Assembly: GCF_964656455.1 (NCBI RefSeq) | Contig: NC_135717.1 | Span: 248,001-312,000 of the forward strand | Length of the DNA stretch: 64,000 nt | Source: Halichoerus grypus | Lineage: Eukaryota; Chordata; Mammalia; Carnivora; Phocidae | Reading direction: 5' to 3' | Shown here: in pieces, positions 1 through 11,860 of the stretch | How the letters are laid out: each line of letters starts with the position of its first letter | Position numbering within the stretch: the first letter of the stretch is position 1 | Program-made: the position numbers and the translations under genes | Notes under the pieces: generated by a model | What the model saw: the letters and a program-made list of their open reading frames with translations, nothing else | Databases searched by the model: none | Told to the model about the DNA's origin: nothing

Positions 1-655
1 GGGTCCACAGTGGGGAGGGTGAGCAGCATTCAGGTCAGTGTCCTCCAGCCAAGGACGCCCTGTGAGTGGCCTCTGAGGTTCTGGTTCCACCCGCCCCCCA
101 GCACCTAGCCTGGCCGACCTCCGTTTCACTTTGTGTCCTCCCGATGCTGGGCAATGTGTCGGCTCACAGTGCCACTCACTGGTTGTCAGGGTCCCTCTCC
201 CATTACCTTGGGAAAGTGGCAGTTTAAGGTCAGGTCAGTGCTGAAGCTGGAGGACAGCGTCCGGAAGCAGCTTACAGCACCACCCCTCACTTGAGGAGTC
301 CCCAGGCCTCAGAGAGGACCCTGCCTCGGTCTGTGAACCCGGATCCTCCTCCAGTCCTGGCCTCTGTTCCCTTGTGTTTCAGCCTTAACTGAAGCTCTGA
401 CCTTCTGTCAATTCCACTAACCGGTGATTCTTCAAGTTTCCGAGTCACAGTCCCATGACAGAGGGAGGCTCTGATTGTCCAGGTCACTGCTGGACGCCAG
501 GTTGTACGGGCAGCCTCTGCACGGGGCTGTCTCTGGTGGGCTGTCTCTCCTGGATCAGGCATGGCCAAAGTGGAGTTCCAGAGGGAACCCAGGGCCTACG
601 GCACCAGGGCTGTGGGCAGAGACGGCTCCGTGGCTGGCACGTCCATGGCAATCCT
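1..655. other. GC-rich single-copy DNA, no gene seen
   Basis: Non-repetitive GC-rich sequence. Short open frames exist on both strands (for example 287-568 minus and 455-685 plus), but they overlap each other, show no domain and have no convincing splice context. Nothing resembles a CpG island. I see no supportable functional element. Confidence 0.55.
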
Positions 656-659
656 GTAC

Positions 660-910
660 GACGAGGCACCTGCTCTGATGGGTAACTTTACGTGCCAACT
701 TGGCTGGCCACGAGGATCCCAGACATTCGGTGAGCATCACTCTGGGCGCGTCTGTGAGGGTGTTTCTGGAAGAGACAGACACGTGAATCAGTGGACGGAG
801 TCAGGCAGGTGGCCCTCCCCAGTGTGGGTGGGCCTGGTCCAATCCACTGAACAGAACGCTCGGCAGGAACCTAGTGGCTCTGTTTCTCTGGGGAGCCTTC
901 ACGATCCCCT
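660..910 (+). mobile_element. Old LTR-type interspersed repeat relic
   Basis: The stretch from GTGCCAACTTGGCTGGCC through GTGGGTGGGCCTGGTCCAAT to TGGCTCTGTTTCTCTGGGGA follows, in order, landmarks of a common mammalian repeat that reads roughly 'gtcaacttggctgggc ... gtgggtgggcctcatccaat ... ttctgtttctctggagaac'. The middle is shortened. The exact family is not certain; an old LTR or similar element is most likely. It is not coding, although an open frame (561-977 plus) crosses it. Confidence 0.55.
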
Positions 911-1030
911 CCACAGCTTCCTCCTCACCTCCTCTGTTAAGAGGAGTAAGGGTGTGGGTCTAGGGTCAGCTGGGTAACTCTCAGCCTCACTCAAGATTAC
1001 AAACTACGACTGACCTGCAGCTCCTGGGGC

Positions 1031-1077
1031 TAAAACAAAACAAAAACACAAACAAACAAAACAAAAACAAAAAACCA
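1031..1077 (+). repeat. A-rich low-complexity tract (AAAAC)n
   Basis: About 47 bases made only of A and scattered C in AAAAC/AAAC units. It could be the decayed poly(A) tail of an otherwise unrecognisable retroposon, since the 30 bases upstream do not match any SINE I know. Confidence 0.75.
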
Positions 1078-1079
1078 GA

Positions 1080-1914
1080 AATGCATCACCCAGAATCAAA
1101 AAGATTGCTCACGGCCCACTGTGTCTCCGACCCTCTCCCTCCAGCTTCTCAGCCCCGGTGGACTGGCACGTGGCAATCTCTGCCTGGGATGGTGCTGCCC
1201 GAGAAGGGCAGCTGCTAGCACACGCACCCACTGAAATTTAACTTAACTGAAAATCAGTGAAATTAGAAAGCTGGTTTCCAGGGCTCCGGGTCAGGGTTGG
1301 TGGTGGTGCGGCAGTGGGACGTCCGAGCATCATGAGTAGCTCTGCTGGCCTGTGCTGGCCCAGCCTATGCCCCCACACCCCCGCGCCAACCACCGTGGCC
1401 TGCTTAACACCTGCATCCCCCCACCACTCAGCCCAGCAGCCGCAGCCCCAAGGGACCTGTGCCCCCCTTATGCTCCTGGTAGTTTCTTCGGTTGGGGTCA
1501 GATGCCTGCGAGCCCAGGCACACTTTGGGTGTGGGCACTGCCCGATCTGTCCCTGGGCCCAGAGTAGGTCCACATCCCAGTATGTGTCTGCAGGGTGGAT
1601 GCAGGAACAGGGCCTCCCAGGCGGCTTTACGCAAAGACCAGTCTGACAGAACCACATCGCTTTCAGATTCAAGCCTGTTGTGTCGAGACTCTGAGCCGGA
1701 TCCCAGGCTCTCAGGGTCCGTTGTGGCTTCTCCAAGCAGGACCAAGAGTTCCCTGGCTCTGCCCCAAGAGGGGCTCTGAATCTCAAGCTTAGCCAGGTCG
1801 GGGGCTCTTAATCTCTGAAGGAAAAGTCCTTGCAAAGTGATGTCCCGAAGGCCCAGGCGGAGCCACTTCTGGGCTGGGAGCAGGGGGTCTGGGTCTGAGG
1901 GGGGCTCCGCACCA
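1080..1914. other. GC-rich single-copy DNA
   Basis: No repeat family recognised. A 182-codon minus frame (1238-1786) and a 202-codon minus frame (1428-2036) overlap it in different registers, which is typical of chance open frames in GC-rich sequence. No gene call is justified. Confidence 0.5.
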
Positions 1915-2000
1915 GCTCCATGTGTGACTTCGGGCACTGGGTTCCCCTCTCTGGACCTCAGTTTCCTCCTCTGAATATAGGGTGAGACTCCAGTCCCCGT
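1915..2000 (+). mobile_element. MIR SINE fragment
   Basis: Contains the MIR core signature: TGTGTGACTTCGGGCA, then GGACCTCAGTTTCCTC and a short 'ctgaatatagg' segment. This is the tRNA-derived mammalian-wide SINE in forward orientation. Fragment only; boundaries approximate. Confidence 0.75.
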
Positions 2001-2880
2001 TCCCAGGACAGAGAAAGCCCGGGGTTCCCTGTGCACATGGGCGGGAGGGGGCGGGGAAGAGAGGAGGGTGTCATTGTCACAGGCTCCACATCAGGAAAAG
2101 GAATCAGCACTAATGGTCCCGGGCTCCAGGGCTGCCCCACACCCTGCTTCTGAGGAAAGACAATAGGACAGGAGGGCAGGGGCAGGGGACGGACGCCAGC
2201 AGGGTGGAGGCCCCGTCAGAGGAGCTGAAGGATCCCCATAGGCAGCCCGGCTCTTGGTCGGGTGAAGCCAGCCATCCCAGGGCCAGGACCCTTGGCACAG
2301 AGGAGCTTGGGGACAGGAGATGAGGGGCTTCTTTGCCAGGGCCAGGGCGGAGCGGCCTTCTTGAAGGAGCAGGAAACAGATGGTCCGACCAGGATGGTCT
2401 CTCGGGCTTTCTGGGAGCCGGGAAGGGCCAGGAGGAAGGAGGAGGCCCTGCCTATGCGGGCACGATGCTGGTGGGGCTCCAGGCCAGGTCCCCCCATCAT
2501 AGGAGGGGCTCGGGGCCATCTCCGACCCAGCCGGCCCCTGCGCATCATGGGTGCCCTGGATAAGGAGAGTGAGGCCACAAGCAGGTGCAGAGGGGCCAGA
2601 GGCTCAGAGTGGACTGGCCGGGCCTCCTGCGATGTCCTGGCTCGGTGGAGATCGTGGGCATGCGGCCTTCCGTCCACATCCACACAGGCCAGGGGAAGTC
2701 TCGGTCTCCACCCCCAGCAGAGGCAACCAGAGGAAGTGGGAGAGGGGCTCCGGGCTGGGGCTCAGCACAGCTGGAAGAAGGCTCCCAGCCCCTTCTCCCA
2801 TCAGGAGGACACTGCTGAGGGCAGTGTCCATCGGAACATGAACAGCTTGTCCCAAGGGATCAGAGGCTCCCAGCTCCCCA
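2000..2880. other. GC-rich single-copy DNA
   Basis: Several overlapping open frames (for example 2262-2888 plus, 208 codons; 2216-2683 minus, 155 codons) occupy both strands at once. None has domain-like composition. No CpG island and no recognised repeat. Confidence 0.5.
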
Positions 2881-2884
2881 CTCG

Positions 2885-3050
2885 CTAGCTCTGTGATGTT
2901 GAGCAAGTCACTCACCTTCTCTGGGCCTCAGTTGTCTTGTCTAGGAAGTGGGTGGGTAACAGTACCCACCTCACAAGTTCATGGGGTACAGTGAGCAAGG
3001 GCATCACTCTGCCCGGAACATAGAGAACAATAAACACCATTTCTTTTCCG
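2885..3050 (+). mobile_element. MIR SINE, nearly full core
   Basis: Reads through the MIR core in order: CTCTGTGATGTTGAGCAAGT, CTCTGGGCCTCAGTTGTCTT, a 'gtacccacctcac' segment and an 'acatagagaacaataaacacc' tail. One of the best preserved MIRs in the window. Confidence 0.88.
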
Positions 3051-3829
3051 TTCCAGAAGTCTGCAAGAATGCACTTGGGTAAGAGACACCATCAAGTCAT
3101 GTACTGTAAAGGCCCTTTGGACACCAGAGTGACCCCAGAGTCCCACGCAGCCCCCACGCTGGGCCTCTGTGAGATCCCCACACTCCAAAACGGCATGGCC
3201 CGGAAAGAGAAGGCCTGAGTCCAGGGCCTTTCCTCCCACACCGCCCAGGCCTCGGCCACCCTGCTCTCTGCCAGGACCTCCAAGCCTGAGGGGGGGAGTC
3301 CACTTCTCCAAGGAGATCTCCCTGGCCTGCCCCTGTGTGAGTCCCTGACTCCTGGCCACGGGGGCCCCTTCCCCAAGGTCTTGGAGGGAGCGGCCGGTGG
3401 GGCCACGGACACGGGGAGAACATCCATCTGTAATGACACACCAGGCAGGCTCCAGTCCCACCGACAGAGGTCACAGCCTCAGGCTCCCTCCACGGCCTTT
3501 GGACCCTACAAACTGGGCTTCAGGGGAGACCTGGCCTCCTGGAAGCCCACCCCTGCTGGCCTAGGGAGGACAGCACCGTTGTGGCTGCCCACAGCACCTC
3601 CCTCAGGCGCAGGGACACTGGGCAGGGGCGGGGGGCCCCACAGGACCTCTGCGTGGGCAGACCCGTGCCACGGACACTTCCTGCTCAGCTCTGTTCATGT
3701 CCCTGCTGTTGAGGCGCTCAGGGTAGGGACTCCTGACCCAGACGGACCCCTCGGGAGCCACCAAGAGGAAGGCAGGAGGGCACCTTGACAGGACATCTGC
3801 CCAGTGCTGTCCTGGCCCCTCCACTGGCC

Positions 3830-3990
3830 CCTGTCCCCTTATCTGTGAAATAGGCATAAGGGCCATCCCTAGATGAGGGGGTGCCCACAGGCGCTTGTCA
3901 CTCTGGCTGCAGCCCCAGGGCTTCTGTGAGCACCCTTTGAACTTGAGCTTCCTGGTCTGTAAAGTTGGGGAAAGGGACCCAGCCAAGACC
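3830..3990 (+). mobile_element. MIR-like fragment(s)
   Basis: Two short matches to the 'cctcatctgtaaaatggg' segment of MIR: CCTTATCTGTGAAATAGGC, and GCTTCCTGGTCTGTAAAGTT about 100 bases later. They may be two MIR fragments or one disturbed copy. Weak but typical. Confidence 0.5.
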
Positions 3991-4544
3991 TGGCTCCAGT
4001 CCACAGCAAACTGAGGACTAGGGTGGGACCCGGGGCTCCAGGAGAGGCAGCCCCAACCCTGGGCCCACGTTGTCCCGACCTGTGGCTACTGCCAAGGGCG
4101 GAGGACATGGAGGCCAGGCTGGTGACCCTCCCAGAGCCCCCTGCCCTGCAGGTGGGGTCACCCTCCTGGCTGGCAGCCTGGGCTTGGCCACCCACTGTCC
4201 CCCAGATAAGCATCGTCAGAAACTGTAGGTCACGGAGGGGAAGCACTGAATAGGTGTAAGTCAGAGCATCTCGGGACCCGAGGGAGGTGTTGGGTAAGGA
4301 CGGGCCCCCACAGACCAGCCTCTGAGGAATTTCTGGCTGAGCTGCCGTGGGTGGATCCAGCCACGAAGCGCTGGACGTTGGCTCATGGCCCCTCCCTCCT
4401 TGGGTGCTTCTCCAGGTGAGCACGGCCCCCCCAGGGCCCCCGTCGCCGCCCACGTTCCCCTGGGTGCACAGGTGCCAGGCCTGCCTTGAGAGCAGGGGAC
4501 TGGAGTCTGTGTGACGTAAGACGGCTACATCGTGTCCTGCAACC

Positions 4545-4900
4545 TGGGGCGGCTGTAACAACAGAAACACATCAGGAGGCACAAGTCCCGGGTGGAGGGC
4601 TGGTTCCTCCTAGAGGCGCTAAGGGCGCGGCTGCTCCAGGCCACACCCCGAGCCCCCGAGCCCCCCGTGGTTCCTCGGCTGTGGACACGTCCCCCCACCT
4701 CTTCCTCCTCCATCACCCAGCGTTCTCCCCGCATGCGTGTCCGTGTCCACATCCCCCTTTTATAAGGACACAGCTATGTCGAATTAGGACCCACCCCACT
4801 CCAGCACGACCTCGTCTTAACTAATTACATCTGCAATGACCTTATTTCCAAACAAGGTCCCCTCCTGAGGCACCGCGGTCAGGACTACAACACATGAAAC
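4545..4900 (-). mobile_element. MaLR-type solo LTR relic
   Basis: In minus orientation this follows a known mammalian LTR-like repeat. Forward landmarks are CGGCTGTAACAACAGAAACA, then TTTTATAAGGACACAGCTAT, ACCTCGTCTTAACTAATTAC and ATGACCTTATTTCCAAACAA, in the expected order. Related relics lie at about 49.8 kb (same strand), 21.3 kb and 23.7 kb (plus strand). No internal retroviral genes are attached, so it is a solo LTR. The sub-family needs a library search. Confidence 0.75.
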
Positions 4901-5740
4901 CGGAGGCATACAGCTGGACGGGGAGTGGCTTCTGGTTCCCAGGATCCTCAATCCTCAGGAGAGCCGAGACAGGCCAGAGGAGCGTCCGAGCCTGACTTTG
5001 CCAGAAGAGAGATCTTGTGGCAAAGCCCATGAGCTAGAGCTTTATTGTGGGCACAGCCCCAGGACAGCAAGTCCAAGGAGCAAGAAGAGAGGCCAGCGGC
5101 TAGGTCCTGAGCGAGAAGCAGCTTCCCCAGAAAACAGTGGATTATCAGCCCCGTTGGACCCCTGGTCTCACCTGCAAAGAGGAATTCACCCATGGCCCCA
5201 TATCTCCCAGGCCCACTGGCAAATGGCTCCCAGGGTGTTAGCCTCCATGGCCCTGCCGGTGAGAAGACCTGGGGAGGCGGGGGCTCTGGGTCACAGGAAG
5301 GGGTGCACAGGCAGGAAGGATGGGGCTGCCCCATGCAGAGCCCATCCTAGTGTCTGACTGCACTCACCATGTTTGAACCTCCAGCCCCCACATGGACCCT
5401 CCAAGCCCCTCCCCGCACCCCCTTTGCACCACCTGCTGAGCTGAACAAAGGCCAGGCTAAGGGCAGGGTGCCAGGTACCCCCAGGCAGCGGGAGGCCTCT
5501 CCTCCCTCCCATCCCGCTCAGAATGACCCTGTGCCCCTCGTGGGGTGGGCGGTGCCATGGCTCCCACCTCTGGAGCTTCCTGAGGGATTTGCAAGTCATC
5601 TGAGGACAAGGTATGGAGATACCAGATAGACAGGGTCCGGGGACCACCTGTCAGGGCCCCCCAGGCCTGCCATGCTTTGCAGACCTGGAACATTCATGAA
5701 CCTTGCCTCAGAACAGCCCAGAGGGGCAGGGACTCCAACA
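4900..5740. other. GC-rich single-copy DNA
   Basis: No repeat or gene recognised. Overlapping frames on both strands (4948-5334 minus, 4998-5357 plus, 5291-5647 minus) cancel each other as coding evidence. Confidence 0.5.
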
Positions 5741-5759
5741 GGTGAGGACGTGAAGGCAT

Positions 5760-7900
5760 GGCAAAGGGACCTACCAGGGTCCCACTTCAAGAGGGACACC
5801 AGGAGACATCCAGCCCCAACAAGATGGCAGAGGCTCATTGCCTCCAGCTTCTCCTCACGAAGCCCAGCAGCAAACCCAGGAGATAACAGAGACAACAAGG
5901 GGAGAGTTCCAAATGTGCACTGGGTGGGGGCGGTCAGGAGCCCCAGGACTGGAGGGGGCGGCTCAGGGAGGGTGCCTCACACACCCCACCCATGGAACAT
6001 GAGGACCAAGGCCTGGCACCTCCTGATTCCCAACCAGAAGGAAGGGGACGTACCACAGCACCTTAAGCCCGGTGCTCCCACCCTGGAAAGCCCCCTGACC
6101 CCTCAGGCTAGACTCTCTCCCACCAAGAAATGCTAGGTGGCTCCAGGAAGGGGATCCCCACATCACAAACTGGTCCAGCACCTCAGGGCCTCAGGAGCAC
6201 CCACAGGGGATGCCCCAGCAGCACCAGATAAACCAAGTAAACCCAAAAAACACCACAACGGCTCTGCAAACTGAAATATCACTGAGGCCACCGCCCTGAG
6301 CATGGGCCAGGACTGCACGAGTCCTGGACAGGGCGCCACAGGCTAGAATAGAATCCTCATTAAATGTCCAGGGTACCACGGAAAATCACACCCCAGTGAG
6401 AAAGACAAGCAGCACCAGCACCAAGACAGACAAGACACTAGAACTTTCTGGAGAGGACTTTAGTGTTGCCACCTTAGGAATGTTACAAAAAAGCAACTAC
6501 TGGTCTACCCGCAGCAAATGAAAAATTAGAAAATCTCGGCAAAGGAGCGGAAATTACATAAAAGGACCAAACGGAAATTCTAGAGCTGAAAAGTGTGGTA
6601 AGAGAAACAAAGACTCAGTAGATGGGCCCAGAAGCAAAGAGGACATGAGGAGGACACAGTCAGTGGGTCTGGGGACGAATATGGAGAGACAGCCCACATG
6701 AGCAAGAAGGAGAACATAGACTGAAGAAGACAGAACACATACTCCAGGACAAAGGTTTCCGGAAAGTGTGTGGGCTGAAAGAGGATTCGAACAAGTAATG
6801 ATGGAAAGCTTCTCAAATCAGGTGAAAGATATGATAATGAAAGCACAACACATCTGATTTGTGGTCTAGACAAAGCAGGTCTCAGAGGGAAAGTTACAGC
6901 ACTAAATACACGCGAGACAGTCCTCAACACCATCATCTGAACCCTGAAACAGGACGGTCCGCCAAGCAAGAGAAGAACACAAGGGAGGTCGGCGAACTGG
7001 AAGACAGGACAGCAACAGAGAGATCAGTGAGAAGAAAGCTGCTTGTTTGAAAACCAGTGTGATTTATAAACCTCTAGCAAGACTGACAGAGAGAGACAGA
7101 GAGAGAGCACCACCCCTCCCGGGAAAAGGCCAGGGCCCGCCACCAGCTCCTGCAGCCTCGAGAGCACAAAGAGAAAACTGAGTAACACTTCATGAGTTCT
7201 GCACCCAAGGAGGGGCAATTCCCCCAAAATCACGAACCATCGAAACCCAACCCAGAGGAAAGAGGTGAGTTGAACAGTCCCACAACCACCTGAGAAATTG
7301 AATCCATAGCTTAGAAGTTCCTAAAGCAGAAATCTCCCAGATCTGATAGTTTTATTGGAGAATTCTACCAAACATTTTAAAAAGAGCAACACCAATTTTA
7401 CACAATTTTTTCCAGGACAGGGAAGAGGAGGGACTTCTCAACTTCCCTTATGAAGCTGATGTTATTCTGATACCAACACTAGACAAAGACAATGCAACCC
7501 CCCCAAAAAAAACCAAAACCACTATAAAGCGATGTCTCTCATGAACATAGATGCAAAAATCCTCCACAAAATATAAGCAAATCAAGCCCATCAATGCATA
7601 GAAGGAGTTATACACCATGACCAAGTGGGGTTCATTCCAAGTATGCTAGGCTGGGTCAGTACTTAGAAATCAGAGATTGTAATTCACCGTATCAATAAGC
7701 TGAACAGAAAGATGATGTAATCATATCAACTGATACAGAAAATGCATCTGACAGAAGCCAGCGCCGTTCGTAATAAAAACCCTCGCAAATTAGGGATAGA
7801 GGGCCCTTCCTCAACTCAGTAAGCATACACTGCAGCTCCCAAGGTTGGAAACCAGGACAGATAGCCACAAATACCACTAATAAAGAAGAAAACCCCAAAA
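5760..7900 (+). mobile_element. Decayed LINE-1 (L1M-type), plus strand
   Basis: An old LINE-1 in forward orientation. From about 6440 to 6850 it matches the ORF1 part ('ggaccaaacggaaattctag', 'gaacatagactgaag', 'tgatggaaagcttctcaaat'). From about 6890 it jumps into ORF2, with TTTATAAACCTCTAGCAAGA at about 7060. The reverse-transcriptase region is clear at 7330-7830: TTGGAGAATTCTACCAAACA, TGACCAAGTGGGGTTCATTC, then a segment equivalent to 'tcaactgatacagaaaatgc'. Stops and frameshifts are frequent, so neither ORF is intact. The first 600 bases (5760-6380) are assigned only tentatively as 5' sequence. Inactive. Confidence 0.82.
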
Positions 7901-9650
7901 ACAAACCAAGGAGGAGTCCTCATTCTTGAGGACCGAGAATGCTGCAGGTACCAGCTGGAGGCACTTACATCATCATTGTCCCGGGAGAGGGAAGCTTCCC
8001 AGTCCGTGATCCGATCGCATGCAGGGCCTCAAGTCAAGGCTCTGCCCTGCTCTGTGGCTTCCAGTCCTGAGCCTGGGAGCGTGGGTCATTTTCCCCATTT
8101 CCCTGAACTTGATTCCAGCTCCCAATGGAACCAGAGGCGGAACCTGCCCTGGGCGCTCCTTCTGGGCAGCACACAGTGCCCCGTGGCAGGGGCAGAGGGC
8201 AGAGCAGGCCCGAGGATCCAGGCAGGAGACCGTGCCCCCCATTCAAGCGAAGCCTTGGCTCAGGAGCAGAGGGATGGGCAGGGTTTCCCGGCAGGCAGGG
8301 CGTCTGGCCGCCTGTGGGAACCCAGAGGTCAGGGATGCCACATCAGAGGGCTGTGGCTCCGCTGTCCCGGACGTGGCCTGGCTGCCGACTTCTGAGCAGG
8401 CCAGGCACACTGATGTGCCCTCCCAGGGCTCACGCTGGAGTGTGATGCACTGTTTCTTGTGGTTTGCCCCAGCAGGTGGGGAGGGAAAGGGAATTTGTGT
8501 CCCCCCTGGAAGTGCTAAAAAGCTCTCATACTAATGATAATTGAGCCCCCCTGTTCCCCCCTCCCCAGCCCCCCATAGGCCTGGAACACTAACTTCCTTC
8601 CTCACAGAGAGTCTTGGGTCCTGCTGGACCGTCCCTCCACCTCCAGTTAAGAGATGGGCCAGTTCAGGGCTGAGAGAAGCCCCAAGGGGCAGGAGGGGTG
8701 GGACTTCTTGGAGGAGGCCAACAGATCTACAGGACAAAGGGCCCCGAGACAGATGGGGAGGGAACCCCTCAGGGTGTAGGAGGCCTGGCCAGGGAAGGAA
8801 AGGTGAGGATGGAGGGGAACTTCAAGCACACAGGGAAGGTGGGTTCTTCTGGTAACTGTTGACGCTGAGCTGGGCAGCTCTGAATGGAGCTCTCCTGAGA
8901 CCAGGTCATTAGGACCAGGAATCAGAAGGGCAGCAGGTGTTAGCTCAGAGCTCAGCACAGAGTAGGTGCTTGGTCCCTGGAGGGTGGAGGGATTACTGCT
9001 GCCAGACTTTCCAGAGACCCTCCCCCGGAGCCCAAGATTCATCTTGTCCACCTCATCCTTGCAAGGAGACCCCAGCCTCCCTCCAGAGCAGTCCCCCTGC
9101 TCATAGTCCTCATCCTGGGCGAGACACAGACAGAGACCGGGGGAGGGTTAGGAGGGTGTTGGAAATTGAGAGACTTATCACCGGGGCCTCCCTTCTCCCA
9201 AAGTCCTTTAGCTGCAGGATGGGGACTCTGAATCCAGGACACCCAGAGAGGGAGACCTGTGCCTGCCCCACTTCCCCACCCAGGAAGGCTGGGGTCAGCT
9301 GCCAGGCTGGTATGAGATATGACCGAAAAGAAGTCATCCACCAGGGAGGGGGCCTCAGCCCCTCTGGCACTTCCCTATCCTGTGTTGCTTTCAAAAAGCA
9401 ATCCCCACAGGGAGTGGGGCCTTGCTGCTGGATCCTGGGCCAGGAGCTGCTTTAATGGGAGCCAGAGCATCAGTGGTCCAGTGGCTTCTTCGAACCGCTG
9501 GTTCGGGGATGCTTATTACACAGCCATGGTGCTAGGGGGACACGTCTGCTCTTCACACGGCAAGGCCTCCTGCTTGGGGCTGAGACCTGGGCTCACCTCT
9601 CTGAAGGGTTGGCTTCTGAGCTGGTGAGTCTCGGGCCTCCGTGAACACCT
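7900..9650. other. GC-rich single-copy DNA
   Basis: Mostly non-repetitive. The tail ORFs (7976-8395, 8019-8534, 8937-9455, all plus) overlap minus frames and look fortuitous. A short segment near 8945-8975 (CTCAGCACAGAGTAGGTGCT) resembles the 3' part of a MIR. No gene is supportable. Confidence 0.5.
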
Positions 9651-9654
9651 CGAG

Positions 9655-9945
9655 GTCCAGTCCGCCTCAGGGCCCTTGCGCTTGTCCTTCTCTGCCTGGA
9701 GGCTCATGCCCTGGCCACCTGCTGAAGGCGTTTCCCTCCTCCATGCCCAGCCCGGCGTGCAGTGGCTCTGTGCGTCTGCCTGCCCTGTAGTTGGATGGCT
9801 GCTTCTCCCACTGGCTTTTAGGTTTCTTGGGAGGAGGGACCAAATCTTCTTGGCTGTCCTATGACCTTGGTGAAGCACTGGGCCTGATAAATAGAGGGCA
9901 CCAGGCAAATATTTTCAGACGCGCACATGAATGAATGGGTGGTTT
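9655..9945 (+). mobile_element. L2 LINE 3'-end relic
   Basis: Resembles the 3' end of L2: a CTTCTCTGCCTGGAGGCTC-type segment, then 'gggaggagggaccaaatctt', 'cactgggcctgataaataga' and a terminal ATGAATGAATG. The order fits the L2 3' UTR with its TGAA-rich end. Confidence 0.65.
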
Positions 9946-10109
9946 GTAGCAGAGGAATGACATCGTCTGATCTGCATTTTTGAGAGAACTGTCGGAGAAA
10001 GGCAAGCCTGTGGACATGGGTGCCAGGGTTCAGGAAGATGGAGGGAGGGATGAACAGGTGCAGCTCAGGGGCTGCTGGGCTATGTGCGTGCCCTGCACGA
10101 TGCAGGAAG

Positions 10110-10345
10110 GGTGGACCTGTGACGTCGCGCATTTGTCAAAACCCACAGAACTGGACAATACAGAGAACCCGAATGTAAACTGTAGATATTAGTTCATAAG
10201 AATGTGATAAGATCAGCTCATCAGCCGGAACCGTCAAGAATTCAGATGTTAATAATAAGGGGAAACCCATGTGTGTGGTGGGAACTCCGTACTTTCTGTT
10301 CAATTCTTCTATAAACCTAAAACCGCTCTAAAAAAAAAAAATTAG
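10110..10345 (+). mobile_element. LINE-1 3' end (L1MB/L1MC-like)
   Basis: Characteristic L1M 3' UTR end: 'gaatgtaaactgtagatatt', then AGATGTTAATAATAAGGGGA, ACTTTCTGTTCAATTCTTCT and AAACCTAAAACCGCTCTAAA, ending in a 12-base A-run. The end point is the original poly(A) site. Only the last 230 bases are present. Confidence 0.88.
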
Positions 10346-10374
10346 GTCTATTAACCTTAAAAAATCTCTGAGGA

Positions 10375-11045
10375 ATGACAACGAGGCAATTCTGTGCCCA
10401 GCAGAAGGGTTAAAATAAAGACAGACATCAGCAGAGGTTGGTGAGGCCATGAAGCAAGGGCAAGCCCAGTGTGCCATGCTGGGCATCTGCAACCCACGTG
10501 AGAACGCGCTAGGAGCCTGGCACACCCACAGAAACGCACGTGTGCGTGTGTTCATCAAAAGACACATACAGAGATGTGTTAGGCATTGCACCAAAAACAG
10601 CCCAGTCCGTAAACCGTCCAAAGGGTGAATCCACGGTGAACAGCAGAGCAGAGCCTGCAGAGGGGTCATGAATGAACACAGCTGCGTACGGCGCACGGAT
10701 GAACTTCATAAACATCAGACTGAGTGACGGGAACCAGACGCAAGGAGAACACGCTGCCCAGTTCTATTTATATGAAGTGCGAAAACAGTCAAAACCACGG
10801 TGTGATGACAAAAGTCAGCAGAGAGGAGGGGGAGGAGGCCAGTCCGGAGAGGTGGCCCCTCCCTCCCCTCTGCCGCCTCCCCATCTCCTGCTTGCCTTCT
10901 CCGCACCGCCCCCCCACCAGCCCCCTTCTCTTTGGGATCATGGCAAAGGCCAGTGGTTTCTCCAGGGAATTGGCCTCACTGGGCAAGGACTTTTTGAACT
11001 AGAGTTCAGAGTGGAATTTTTTTCTCTCAAAATAGAGAGGAATTG
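10375..11045 (+). mobile_element. Decayed LINE-1 fragment, ORF2 end and 3' UTR
   Basis: Starts right after the neighbouring L1 tail and resembles the ORF2 carboxy end and downstream region: 'cagaggttggtgaggccatg', 'agaaacgcacgtgtgcgtgtgttcat'-type sequence, 'gatgaacttcataaacat' and 'ttctatttatatgaagtgcg'. Heavily mutated; the 10850-10930 part is replaced by pyrimidine-rich sequence. Confidence 0.7.
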
Positions 11046-11812
11046 GCTATCCAGCAGTTAAAGATAGAATCCTGCGGCAAGGCCAGGGTCTGGGTCCCTG
11101 TCCCAGCTGGGGGGGGCTCCGGGGCCCTGCCCTCCGGTTGCAGCTGGCTCGAGTCAGGTGGCCAACACCCCCCCACCACCACAGTCTGGGGGCCTCAAGG
11201 AGCCAGTGGGAGAGCCAGGTGGGCTTCCTGGAGGAGGGGACCCCAAGAAGGCAAAGCACACTGGTGAGCAGAACACAGCTGTCAGCTCAGAGCCTGGAGC
11301 TCAGGAGGGCTGAAGGGCGGCGGTGGGCAGTCCGCTGGAGCCAGGTCAGGTAAAGCCTTGAATGTCAGCTCAAGGAGGGGCATCTTATGTGCGGAAAGTG
11401 AGGGGCCATTGAAAGACGTGGAGCAAGGGTGGTGCATGAGGGAGAGCCTGCCCAAGGCGCAGGTAGTCTGCTCAGAGTGGGGTCCAGCCTGGGCGTAGAG
11501 GGCTGGGGGCACTGGGGAATAGCCGCCCAGAGCAAGTCTCTCCACACCCCCACTCCTGAGAGAGCTGGTGTGATCTCTGCAGGCCAGCTCTGGTGCATCG
11601 TAGGGCCGCCTGCCCCTGGGGTAAGGGCCACAGCCAGCCCAGCACAGGGAGGCCCCAGCCACTCTGGGGCCTGGCTCCAGGTGCCAGAGAAGTAGCAGGC
11701 CATGGGGGCAGCTCAGGGCCGGCTGTAAGACCAAGGACAGACTTCCAGCTGCCATCCCAAGTAAGGGCAGGCTCTTTCTCAGGAAGCCCAGGCGTGCAGT
11801 CATTGCTGTGGA

Positions 11813-11813
<1 letters not shown>
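11045..11813. other. GC-rich single-copy DNA
   Basis: No repeat or gene recognised. The longest frame over it (11282-12193 minus, 303 codons) runs straight through the neighbouring (TG)n tract, where it encodes a Thr-His repeat, so I treat it as fortuitous. Confidence 0.55.

Positions 11814-11858
<45 letters not shown>
11814..11858 (+). repeat. (TG)n dinucleotide microsatellite
   Basis: 45 uninterrupted bases, about 22 TG units. Being pure and this long, it is probably length-polymorphic in the population (inference). Confidence 0.97.
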
Positions 11859-11859
<1 letters not shown>

Positions 11860-11860
<1 letters not shown>
